Origin: Calothrix sp. NIES-2100
GTDB lineage: Bacteria; Cyanobacteriota; Cyanobacteriia; Cyanobacteriales; Nostocaceae
Assembly (NCBI RefSeq): GCF_002368195.1
Contig: NZ_AP018178.1
Location: 1,682,238-1,746,237, forward strand
Direction: 5' to 3'
DNA length: 64,000 nt
Part shown: positions 43,141-51,535 of the stretch, one piece after another
Layout of the letters: each line of letters starts with the position of its first letter
Position numbering within the stretch: the stretch's first letter is position 1
The notes under the pieces: model-generated
The model's database searches: none
Told to the model about the DNA's origin: nothing
What the model saw: only the letters and a program-made list of their open reading frames with translations
Made by a program: the position numbers and the translations under genes

Positions 43141-43186
43141 GGAGCCAGTGCGTTGCGCGGGTTTCCCGCGTTGTAGCAACTGGCGT
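43141..43186 (+). repeat. Dispersed GGAGCCAG...ACTGGCGT repeat, copy 4
   Basis: See copy 1 at 14535. Confidence 0.75.
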
Positions 43187-43278
43187 GGCACAGAGATATA
43201 AGTAGAGAATTTCACAAAAGACTCTGTGCTAACTCTGCATTCCTAGGGCGTTGAAAAAGTTACTTCCTTCATCTCTCT

Positions 43279-44952
43279 TTAGGAATGCGACTTGCTATGA
43301 GCTTCAGCAATCAATGGTTCAGACTTACCGTAGCCGTAGGGTTCGCTAATGACGATGGGAATTTCTTCAAAGTTTTCTACTGGGGGTGGTGAAGAAACCA
43401 ACCATTCCAAGCCAATTGCCCGCCAAGGGTTATCAGGTGCTTTCTCACCATGCATCCAGGAAACTACCATGTTGAAAATGAAAGGTAAGGTAGACATTCC
43501 CAAGAGGAAGGAACCAAGGCTAGCGATGATATTCCAGAATTCATATTCTGGGGCGTAGGAAGAAACACGACGTAGCATCCCTTGCAATCCTAAGGGGTGC
43601 ATGGGTAAAAAGTTGAGGTTTACACCGATGAATGTCAACCAGAAGTGCAATTTACCCCAGCCTTCGTAGTACATCCGACCGGTCATTTTGGGGAACCAGT
43701 GGTAAAAGGCTGCATACAAGCCCATTGTCACCGTACCGAAGAGTACATAGTGGAAGTGACCAACTACAAAATAGGTGTTGTTCACATGCACATCAACAGG
43801 TACGGAGGAAAGCATAATGCCGACGATACCGGCGAAGACGAACAAAATCAATCCACCTAGGGCAAATAGCATGGGTGTAGTTAGTCGTAACTTACCACCC
43901 CAAATGGTTGCTACCCAAGCAAATACCTTGATGCCTGTGGGTACAGATACCAACATCGTTGTGAACATGAACAGCATCCGCATCCAAGCAGGTGTACCGC
44001 TGACATACAAATGGTGTACCCAAACAATGGCACTAACTGCGGCAATCAAGATTGATGAAATAGCAACTACTTTGTAACCAAATAGAGGTTTACGGCTATA
44101 AACAGGGAAGATTTCGGAGAATATGCCAAAGATAGGCAGGATAATCACATAAACAGCAGGGTGGGAGTAGAACCAGAAATAGTGCTGGAACATCACTGGA
44201 TTCCCGCCCTTACTGGGATCGAAAAAGGCAGTACCAGCGGTGAGGTCGAGTAGCAGCATGACTGCACCAGCAGTCAAGGCAGGTAGACCGAAAAGTTGGA
44301 TAATTTGGGCGCTAAATACTGCCCAAACGAACAGGGGCATCCGGAAGAAGGTCATGCCTGGCGCCCGCATCTTCACGATTGTGGTGACAAAGTTAACTGC
44401 CCCCATAATCGAGGAAACACCTGAGATGGCAACTGCCAATAACCAGATGACTTGACCGTTAATCAAGTTACCTGTGGGGTTTTGCAAACTGACTGGTGGG
44501 TAAGCCCACCAACCGGCTTGGGCTGGGCCTCCTGGGACTAAAAAGCTACCCATCAAGAGAATCCCGACTACTGGCACCATCCAGAAGGCGACGGCGTTGA
44601 GGCGGGGAAAAGCCATATCTCGCGCCCCAATCATCAAGGGCACTAAATAGTTAGCAAAACCAACTAGTGAGGGAAATGTCCACAAAAACAGCATCACTGT
44701 GCCATGCATGGTGAACATACCGTTGTACACGGTGCGGTCAATGAGGTCTGATTCGGGGGTGATGAGTTCTCCCCGAATGACCATTGCAAAGATACCGCCA
44801 ACGAGAAAGAAGATAAATGATGTGACGAGGTACTGGATACCAATAACCTTGTGGTCAGTACTAAAGCTAAAGTATTGCTTCCAGTTACCTGGGGATTCGT
44901 GTTGCGGCTTTCCACTAGGGAGACTGATGCCTTCAATAGGGATATTTGTCAT
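43279..44952 (-). CDS. ctaD: Heme-copper oxidase subunit I (A2-like)
   Basis: 557 residues, twelve membrane helices. Low-spin heme and CuB ligands are visible (MHGTVMLFLW; FYSHPAVYVIILP; WVHHLYVSG; VNNTYFVVGHFHYVLFG). The proton-channel Glu of the usual HPEVY motif is absent: it reads YSHPAVY, the mark of A2-type oxidases. It reduces oxygen to water while pumping protons, in cytoplasmic or thylakoid membrane. ctaC lies 14 bp upstream. Anabaena carries several cox clusters; which one this equals cannot be fixed without alignment. Confidence 0.95.
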   Translation of the reverse strand: MTNIPIEGISLPSGKPQHESPGNWKQYFSFSTDHKVIGIQYLVTSFIFFLVGGIFAMVIRGELITPESDLIDRTVYNGMFTMHGTVMLFLWTFPSLVGFANYLVPLMIGARDMAFPRLNAVAFWMVPVVGILLMGSFLVPGGPAQAGWWAYPPVSLQNPTGNLINGQVIWLLAVAISGVSSIMGAVNFVTTIVKMRAPGMTFFRMPLFVWAVFSAQIIQLFGLPALTAGAVMLLLDLTAGTAFFDPSKGGNPVMFQHYFWFYSHPAVYVIILPIFGIFSEIFPVYSRKPLFGYKVVAISSILIAAVSAIVWVHHLYVSGTPAWMRMLFMFTTMLVSVPTGIKVFAWVATIWGGKLRLTTPMLFALGGLILFVFAGIVGIMLSSVPVDVHVNNTYFVVGHFHYVLFGTVTMGLYAAFYHWFPKMTGRMYYEGWGKLHFWLTFIGVNLNFLPMHPLGLQGMLRRVSSYAPEYEFWNIIASLGSFLLGMSTLPFIFNMVVSWMHGEKAPDNPWRAIGLEWLVSSPPPVENFEEIPIVISEPYGYGKSEPLIAEAHSKSHS

Positions 44953-44966
44953 CGGTTAAGTTCCTT

Positions 44967-45956
44967 TCAACCAGGATAGTTGACTAGTGGCGCTGACCCA
45001 GGTGCTACAGTAGCCCAACCAGTTTTGACTGACTGACTAGCGGCTTGGGCGTACTCGGAAGCTGCTTGATTTTCTGCGGGCGCAAGTTTGTTGGTTGCTG
45101 CTTGGGCTAGCCATTGGTGGTAATCTTCTGGAGATTCAACTACCACATCTGCGTGCATGGTTGCAAAGTATGTGCCGCTATATTGAGAATCGGTTAGTTG
45201 GTATTTACCTGGGCGAATGGGAGTGAATTCAAAGTCAATATTATGGTTGGGAATGATGTCTTGCTTCAGGCGGAATGCGGGGATATAGAAGCCGTGGAGG
45301 ACATCTTCTGATTTCAGTGCCAAACGGATGCGGCGATCGCTTGGCAGATGAAGTTCAGTACTGGTAACATTTCTTTCTGGATAGTGGAAAACCCATGCCC
45401 ATTGTTTGGCAACTACGTCAATGTTTTCCACTGGTACCAGGTTGGACGCGGTGAGGGGGAGACTTGGTGACGCGGCGACAGAAGAAGTCCCCGTGTCCCT
45501 TTGTCCCCGCGTCTCCTTGTCTTCCATTGGTGCTGCATAAGCTGATTCCATTCCCATTGGATTATGCAGGTGAACCAATTCCATTGGGCCTTGAATGCCC
45601 ATCTTTTCATAGACTTGGTAACTGTAAGCTGCAATCCAAAATACTAGCAGGATGGGGATAGCTGTCCAGACAACTTCTAGGGTTAAATTACCCTCAATTG
45701 CTGGGCCGTCGCTCAAATCACCCTTAGCTGCGCGATGGAAAATGATCGAATACATGAGAGTGCTAGTCACACCCAAAAAGATAAAAGCACCTAGGGTGAC
45801 CAAGAAGCTGATTAAATCATCAATCAGGACAGATTCAGCCGCCGCTTGTGGAGGAAGCCAGGTATAAGCCTGCTTACCAATCCAGATACTCATAACAGTA
45901 ATAGCGATCGCGCCTGTTATCAGTGTAAAAATATTTAAAGTCTTCTGAAGTTTCAT
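44967..45956 (-). CDS. ctaC: Oxidase subunit II lacking CuA ligands (ARTO type)
   Basis: 329 residues: N-terminal membrane segment (residues ~9-28), second one about 45-70 and 90-110, then a cupredoxin domain (residues ~170-280). The CuA motif, normally CxExCGxxHxxM, reads DSQYSGTYFATM here, so both Cys, the Glu and the distal His are gone; only the Met and the first His (VLHGFYIPAF) remain. It therefore cannot hold CuA and probably takes electrons from quinol or another donor, as proposed for the alternative respiratory terminal oxidase. A low-complexity insert (residues ~142-166) reads through a GGGACA-type repeat. Confidence 0.93.
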   Translation of the reverse strand: MKLQKTLNIFTLITGAIAITVMSIWIGKQAYTWLPPQAAAESVLIDDLISFLVTLGAFIFLGVTSTLMYSIIFHRAAKGDLSDGPAIEGNLTLEVVWTAIPILLVFWIAAYSYQVYEKMGIQGPMELVHLHNPMGMESAYAAPMEDKETRGQRDTGTSSVAASPSLPLTASNLVPVENIDVVAKQWAWVFHYPERNVTSTELHLPSDRRIRLALKSEDVLHGFYIPAFRLKQDIIPNHNIDFEFTPIRPGKYQLTDSQYSGTYFATMHADVVVESPEDYHQWLAQAATNKLAPAENQAASEYAQAASQSVKTGWATVAPGSAPLVNYPG

Positions 45957-46055
45957 GGTCTATTGGTCATGGGTCATTGGGCGTTAGTCATTGGTCATTA
46001 GTCATTGGTCATTGGTTATTGTTAGTCACAAATGACAAATGACAACTGACAAATG
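45957..46055. repeat. Heptamer repeat tract between ctaC and DUF2231 gene
   Basis: GGTCATT/AGTCATT then AATGACA units; same class as other tracts. Confidence 0.85.
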
Positions 46056-46063
46056 ACAATTAA

Positions 46064-46669
46064 CTACTTAAACACTGTGTTCAGGTCTTGGCCTAATCGC
46101 AACAAACTATCTGCTGTATTGTGAACACCAAATTCGGCGGCTAGTTGTGCCCCTAAAGTGCCGTGGAGGTACAAGAGAAACATCACGAATACACCTGTGA
46201 GGAGATAGCGCGATCGCACTTGTTTCTCTTCATACCGGCGGGTAACAAAGCGCTGGTAAGCTCTCCAGACAGTCATACCGATAATGATCGCTAATAACAA
46301 CACACCACCGATACCATGCCAAAGCATTGTATCCATCGCCTGCAATCCCCAAGCACTTTTGATGTCAGTTGGCGGTTGTGCTAGCAACATTTCGTAAAAG
46401 CCAGCCGCCACTGTGAAAAAGGTAATGGCAGATGCTGCTACCATGTTGTACCAGCCAACATCAAATAAGTTGTCACGTTCAACAGAAATTGCAAAAAATT
46501 TAAAGACCCATTTCTGGAAGGGAAATACTGCCCCAACAATATCAAAGGTAATACCAATGATGAATAGACCTAGAGTCAAATGGACTAAGTTCGGATGAAC
46601 CGGAATACTGTAAGGTAAGCCGTTTGGGCCTAATTGCCCGCTTAATTGATTAATGAGTTCTGAGTTCAT
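46064..46669 (-). CDS. DUF2231 membrane protein, oxidase operon
   Basis: 201 residues with four to five membrane segments. The family pattern IPVHPNLVHLTLGLFIIGITF at residues 20-40 and WYNMVAASAITFFTVAAGFYE is typical of DUF2231. Overlaps the paralogous DUF2231 gene upstream by 4 bp (ATGA type), so they form a pair. Cyanobacterial alternative oxidase clusters contain such genes; I recall them near cox3 of Anabaena but cannot check. They may supply electrons or heme, or help assembly. No cofactor motif is certain, though several His residues are conserved between the two. Confidence 0.82.
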   Translation of the reverse strand: MNSELINQLSGQLGPNGLPYSIPVHPNLVHLTLGLFIIGITFDIVGAVFPFQKWVFKFFAISVERDNLFDVGWYNMVAASAITFFTVAAGFYEMLLAQPPTDIKSAWGLQAMDTMLWHGIGGVLLLAIIIGMTVWRAYQRFVTRRYEEKQVRSRYLLTGVFVMFLLYLHGTLGAQLAAEFGVHNTADSLLRLGQDLNTVFK

Positions 46670-47166
46670 GGCAAAATACCGTCTCTGAGTGCTTCAACAA
46701 CGGGTACTGTATGCAGTCCATATACCCAAACCAATTCATCTCCCAAGTACACTTGCAAGCCAACTATTGCTGTTAAAATTAGCCCTGCACCGAGATAATA
46801 AATTGATATTCTCTGTGGGTCGCGGGCACGAATTACATAGCGCCAAGCTGTAACTGCGGCAATAATTCCTGATAGTGACCAGCCAATGAGTGTATGTACA
46901 TTTAGCACTGATTTAGCAGCTTCGTAAGGATGTGCTAAACCTGCTTCAAATTGACCAAAAATGATGGCGACAAAGATGGAAATTGTCGCGATTAACATAT
47001 TCCACCAACTCACCTCAAATAGCCGAAAGTTACGGGTGAAATAGCCAATTACATCGCAACAGAAGGCAAACAACACCATCGCAATTACAAAGTGGACAAC
47101 GATGGGATGGAGCGTATCTGGATACGGTAAATTGTGGTCATTCAAATTTGTTAGATACTCAAACAC
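46666..47166 (-). CDS. DUF2231 membrane protein, first gene of oxidase operon
   Basis: 166 residues, four membrane segments: DTLHPIVVHFVIAMVLFAFC, WNMLIATISIFVAIIFGQFE, HTLIGWSLSGIIAAVTAW and LGAGLILTAIVGLQVYLG. Same family as the next gene (shared HPxxVH motif), about 20% shorter. As the first gene on the minus strand, its upstream gap (47167-47890) should hold the operon promoter. No binding site is claimed. Function is probably with the ARTO complex, by context. Confidence 0.82.
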   Translation of the reverse strand: MFEYLTNLNDHNLPYPDTLHPIVVHFVIAMVLFAFCCDVIGYFTRNFRLFEVSWWNMLIATISIFVAIIFGQFEAGLAHPYEAAKSVLNVHTLIGWSLSGIIAAVTAWRYVIRARDPQRISIYYLGAGLILTAIVGLQVYLGDELVWVYGLHTVPVVEALRDGILP

Positions 47167-47895
47167 GGTATTCTCCTAGGCATATCTGTTTTACCTCAAA
47201 CAAACTTCTGCGATTGATACCCTAGAGATTTCGCTACAACTTCTCTACCATTACCGGAATATAGAAATACATATATTTGGGGCGATATCCGGTTGTTTTA
47301 ATATTAGGTTCGTGGTAGAGGAGTTGAGTGATAGAGTTCAATCGTCAGTGAAGGGTTTTAGTCTCGATTCATTGGTTCATGGGGATTTTTTGAGATAACG
47401 ACTTTTGCTGTTGACCAAAGAAAATCGCCGTTTTCTCTTTGATTAATTAAACCTATCTATTAGCTTAAGGATTTTTTTAGTAGTTGTCAAAAGAGTCTAA
47501 ATAAAAAATTTAGGAGTAGTTGTTTTATCAAAAAACTGTTTTGTTATATGTATCGAAGTTAGCAGCTTGATAAAACTTAAATGTAGCAGCCGTTATTTTT
47601 GTTAAATAGGTGACATTTTCATATTATTAATTTGTGATTTTCAGTACAAAATTCTTGAATTGGAGTAGTTGCTCTCAATTAATTTGCTGCAATTAATCAG
47701 CAATGTATGTTGATTATTCCTAAGGTGAAATCTCTCAAATGTTGGTGATGATAGGATTTGAGTCCGCCAGATATATATTAATTAAGGCTTTTACAATTTA
47801 TAGCAACCTGTAGAGCAATAATATATCTTGCAATAGGATTATTTAGCAACAAATAAATTCAGAGCTATTTAAATTGTGAGTGGAATGGAGAATGC
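47167..47895. other. AT-rich divergent intergenic region (oxidase operon / CRISPR locus)
   Basis: 729 bp with no open frame of note. It separates divergent transcription units and should hold both promoters. No motif beyond AT-richness was identified with confidence. Confidence 0.5.
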
Positions 47896-47965
47896 GTAGA
47901 CGCGCAGCAGCTTGTCGTAGACATCACACGCCGTTCTGGTTTTATTCCCCAAAAGGGGATGCAAC
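47896..47965 (+). promoter_or_regulatory. 70-bp element upstream of csx3 ending in CRISPR-repeat-like hairpin
   Basis: Starts GTAGAC.C..AGC.GC..GTC..AGACATC and ends TTATTCCCCAAAAGGGGATG then CAAC. The same layout occurs at 61149-61219, upstream of cas6. The terminal CCCC-4nt-GGGG hairpin plus ATGCAAC resembles a type III repeat with its 8-nt crRNA tag. The left part also resembles a general cyanobacterial dispersed repeat. Confidence 0.55.
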
Positions 47966-48063
47966 TAGTAAACACCCAAATTTTACCGTTTTAAACCAAA
48001 ACTGGAAGACCCTGTTTCCAGGCTACCTGTATGATTAAAACAATTCATAGCGAGGAAAGTAAC

Positions 48064-48369
48064 ATGACTACTTACAAAATCGAATTAAAAGACGGGATTT
48101 TGCGAGTTAATTTTGGTGAACCTGCCCAAAATGACCAAATTGTCAAGGATGCAGCCGCGCGACTAGAGGAAATGGCACAGTCGGGAGAACTTGCAGGAGG
48201 CCCTCTATTGAAGATTAACGGGCCGATCTCTATACCTGTGGCGTTTGTGTTAGCACATAAACTTGCTCATATTTACGGTGCTGTTGGTTTTTTTGATCCT
48301 AAAATAGGTAAATATGTGATTTCTATCACACACAATCCCACGTATAAATTAGGAGACTTAGTTGATTGA
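48064..48369 (+). CDS. csx3: Csx3 (Crn3-family ring nuclease)
   Basis: 101 residues from the ATG at 48064 (MTTYKIELKDGILRV); the frame opens at 48031 with a weaker leader. The whole length fits Csx3: VNFGEPAQNDQIVKDA, LLKINGPISIPVAFVLAHKLAH and FFDPKIGKYVISITHNP. Csx3/Crn3 proteins degrade cyclic tetra-adenylate made by Cas10, switching off type III effectors, and work as tetramers that sandwich the ligand. No ATPase fusion, unlike many cyanobacterial Csx3 proteins. It is the first gene of the type III-D locus, 138 bp before the cas10 start. The call is strong; the reaction is family knowledge. Confidence 0.88.
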   Translation: MTTYKIELKDGILRVNFGEPAQNDQIVKDAAARLEEMAQSGELAGGPLLKINGPISIPVAFVLAHKLAHIYGAVGFFDPKIGKYVISITHNPTYKLGDLVD

Positions 48370-48506
48370 GTGGCTGATTTGACTCTCCACAGTTGCGTAA
48401 ATTTGGTGATTTACAGTGATGATAACAGAGAGAGCGATGAGCGATCGCATTTGTATCCTTGCGTTCGTTGCTGGAGTGCGAATCAAAATTGCTGGAGTAT
48501 GTACAG

Positions 48507-50807
48507 ATGACAACACAGATGGAAAATACAAATTCGATCACAACTGCGATCGCTTGGTGTTTGGCTTGGGGCGATGAACGACAACCTAAGCATAGCCTGG
48601 AAGTGTTGCGGCAAATGCGCGAGGCTTTGAATGATGGGAAAGAAGTACCGGAGGAAGTTCAGGCTTTAGTGAAGCAAGCGCAGGAATTACACAATTTAGA
48701 GTTTCCAGATACTCTAGAAAAATTAAAGCAATTACCAGAGAAATATCCTCTGCTATGGAATTCTAAAATTGGTTTAGTTTATGGTGGTGCTACTAAGATT
48801 AAGCAATATGTGTTTGAAGAATCTAAACTCCCAGATATTCGTGGCGCTTCTGGACTTTTAGATAAAATTAACTTGGTTGAGTTACCTGCTTTCTTTAATG
48901 TAATTCCAGAGTCAACTATTGACAACTACAATGCCGAATTTCCAGAAATTAAAAGATGGCTGAATAAAAATTTTGCTTGTAAACCTAATTTATCAGATGC
49001 TTTAATTCCTGAACTAATTATTTATTCAACTGGTGGTAATATCCTTGCTTTTTGTCCAGCAGGTTTTGTAGATAATTTAGCTAATGCTATAGAAAAACGT
49101 TATACCCAAAGAACCCTCACTGCTAATTCTTGTGCAGTTGGAGAAACTTTTAGAATTTTAGAAACTAGCTTAGGGTTGCTTAGAGATAATATTGCAGAAA
49201 CATTTTGGCTGGAAAAATATCAGAAAGAGTATCAAAATAGCATTGTTGAAGCGTATTTCGGAAAAATTGATGACGTATCAAAACTTGAAGAAACATTTAG
49301 AAAGCATAAAAGTTTTAACGAATTAACCACAAAGTTAGCAATTCGTTTTAATCAACGCCGTAGTGGAAATGATAGCGAAAAACGTCCGACTCGTCGCTAT
49401 CCGCCAATGTTTGAAACTCATCCTTACCTAAGAAGAGATGAAGGTGAGAAACGTTCTGCTATTGCTCAGATAAATCAACTAACTGGTAAACCTTATCTTT
49501 CTGAAAGTGTAATTTATAAACGCAGAATAGGCGATAGAGCAAAAACTAGCATTTCTGAAACACCCAAATGGTATCAACATACTGGGCTAGAATGGGAACC
49601 TGGAATAATTGAAAGTTGGCTAGATAAATTTGTGGATTTTTTGCAAAATAATTCCGAACAACGTCAGAAATATTATGGCACTAAAAACGATGGTAATAAA
49701 GAAATTAAAATTGCCCAATCTTTAACTCAATTGGGCAAAGTAAGTAATAACTATGTAGCATATATATATGCCGATGGTAATAACATGGGTGGTTTTATTC
49801 AAAACATCCGCAAACCGGAAGAATATCAAGAATTTAGCCAAGATGTGGAAAATGCCACAAAATATGCTGTTTATCAAGCTTTAGCATACAATCTGCATCC
49901 TCGTGAAATTAAAGGTATTAGTGAAGCAGAATCAAAAGTTCAAAATGGAGATTTAATTCATCCATTTGAAATTATTACGATTGGTGGTGATGACATTTTC
50001 TTGATAGTACCAGCAGATAGAGCTTTACAAATTGCTAAGATGATAGGTGAGCAATTTGAAAACATACTTTTAGAGAAAGTCAAAATATCCGGAGTAAAAA
50101 TAAAAGGCAAATATAAGATAGATAAGAATTTGCTAGTTTCTAATAAGCACCATCGCTTTGCTGAAACCATATCAGAAGAGGAACAATGTAAACTTAGTAT
50201 GTCAACAGGTGTATTAATTACTGCTTACAATACACCAATTTACTATGCAGAAGATTTGACAAACCAGTTGATGAAATCTGCGAAAAAATATGCTAAAACT
50301 CTCAAAGAAAATGGCTATTCTGGTGGAACGATAGATTTCTTTACTATGAAATCAGTCACCATGATTTCATCAAATATCGAAGATTTTCGCAAACAAGCAT
50401 TAACTATTGATAACCGAGGTGCAAAACTTAAGCTTTACTCTGCACCTTATACACTACCAGAATTAGATAAACTTTTGAAATCTATTCGCGCACTGCAAAA
50501 AGCTGAATTTCCTAAATCACAACTTTATCAAATTCGTAGTTTTCTAGAACGAGGTAAGCGAACTGCTAGTTTAAATTATTACTATTTTCGTCATCGACTG
50601 AAAAAAGGACAAGACGCACTGAAAGCCGATTTTGAAAATATCTGGTGTCAAGCAAAAACTAATGAAGGTAACATCGCACCTTGGATGTACAATCTCGAAT
50701 TCAAAATATATGAAACTATTTGGCGAGAAATGGTAGATTTATTTGATTTAATTACTTTTTCAGAAATTGAATCTCCACAACCATCACATAAGGAGATTGC
50801 ACCATGA
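48507..50807 (+). CDS. cas10: Cas10 of a type III-D CRISPR-Cas system
   Basis: 766 residues from the ATG at 48507; the frame extends to a TTG at 48459, but that has no family support. Large subunit of the type III effector. First Palm-like strand YIYADGNNMGGFI near residue 422; cyclase motif GGDD at residues 493-496 in ITIGGDDIFLIVPA is intact, so cyclic oligoadenylate synthesis is expected on target RNA binding. I see no N-terminal HD nuclease motif, so ssDNA cutting is unlikely. It overlaps the next gene by 4 bp. Confidence 0.92.
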   Translation: MTTQMENTNSITTAIAWCLAWGDERQPKHSLEVLRQMREALNDGKEVPEEVQALVKQAQELHNLEFPDTLEKLKQLPEKYPLLWNSKIGLVYGGATKIKQYVFEESKLPDIRGASGLLDKINLVELPAFFNVIPESTIDNYNAEFPEIKRWLNKNFACKPNLSDALIPELIIYSTGGNILAFCPAGFVDNLANAIEKRYTQRTLTANSCAVGETFRILETSLGLLRDNIAETFWLEKYQKEYQNSIVEAYFGKIDDVSKLEETFRKHKSFNELTTKLAIRFNQRRSGNDSEKRPTRRYPPMFETHPYLRRDEGEKRSAIAQINQLTGKPYLSESVIYKRRIGDRAKTSISETPKWYQHTGLEWEPGIIESWLDKFVDFLQNNSEQRQKYYGTKNDGNKEIKIAQSLTQLGKVSNNYVAYIYADGNNMGGFIQNIRKPEEYQEFSQDVENATKYAVYQALAYNLHPREIKGISEAESKVQNGDLIHPFEIITIGGDDIFLIVPADRALQIAKMIGEQFENILLEKVKISGVKIKGKYKIDKNLLVSNKHHRFAETISEEEQCKLSMSTGVLITAYNTPIYYAEDLTNQLMKSAKKYAKTLKENGYSGGTIDFFTMKSVTMISSNIEDFRKQALTIDNRGAKLKLYSAPYTLPELDKLLKSIRALQKAEFPKSQLYQIRSFLERGKRTASLNYYYFRHRLKKGQDALKADFENIWCQAKTNEGNIAPWMYNLEFKIYETIWREMVDLFDLITFSEIESPQPSHKEIAP

Positions 50808-51535
50808 TAAGACTTAGTGAATTATCCAGCACTAACACAGTTGAAACTTACACAATTACTGCCATAATTGACTCAGCTTTATGTGTAGGCGCAGGAGGTT
50901 CTTCTGGTTCCTTAGCAGATAAACCGATTATCAGAAATTCACAACGTAATTTACTAATTCCTGGTTCACAGATAAAAGGCCGTGTACGTCATGAATGTGA
51001 AAAACTACTGCGTGGTTTAGGGTGGGAAATTTCTGAATCTCCTAATGCTGGAAAAATGGTTATTCGTAGAGATAATGCGCCTTCTACATTTAATCGCGAT
51101 GAATACAAAATTCCGGGATATGAAAATACATATCACTGTTTAATCAGCCAAATTTTTGGCGATCCAGTTTTACCTTCACGAATAATTTTTGACGATTTAG
51201 TATGTACAGAAGAACCAGAAAATTTACCTGAATTCTTGCGGACTGGTGTGACAATAAATCGCCGTCGTCGTAGCGCCGAGGAGAAAAAACTATATTTTAT
51301 CGAAACATCACCTGCAAATGCAAAACTTCGATTTCAAGGAGAAATTCATATCCAACCCAGCTTAACACCTGAACAACCAGATTATGCAAAAGCATTAATT
51401 TGGGCAGGTATAAGACAAATTCATGCATTGGGGGGAAGTAAGTCAGCAGGTTTAGGATGGTTACATTGGGAGTTACCAAATATTGATGTATGTGCTGAAG
51501 TTTGGCAATTTTTAGCAAGATGTGAGATTAAATGA
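50804..51535 (+). CDS. Cas7-type RAMP protein
   Basis: 243 residues, ATGA overlap on both sides. RAMP signs: YTITAIIDSALCVGAGGSSG, then LLIPGSQIKGRVRHECEKL (the IPGSSxKG loop) and C-terminal glycine loop LGGSKSAGLGWLHW. The Asp in ADKPIIRN sits where Csm3/Cmr4 proteins carry the RNA-cutting Asp, so it may cut target RNA. It is a backbone subunit of the III-D complex. Which backbone position it takes cannot be told from sequence alone. Confidence 0.85.
   Translation: MIRLSELSSTNTVETYTITAIIDSALCVGAGGSSGSLADKPIIRNSQRNLLIPGSQIKGRVRHECEKLLRGLGWEISESPNAGKMVIRRDNAPSTFNRDEYKIPGYENTYHCLISQIFGDPVLPSRIIFDDLVCTEEPENLPEFLRTGVTINRRRRSAEEKKLYFIETSPANAKLRFQGEIHIQPSLTPEQPDYAKALIWAGIRQIHALGGSKSAGLGWLHWELPNIDVCAEVWQFLARCEIK

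Noticed and set aside
43349..44455. Several plus-strand frames opposite ctaD
   Set aside because: Antisense shadows of the oxidase subunit I gene.
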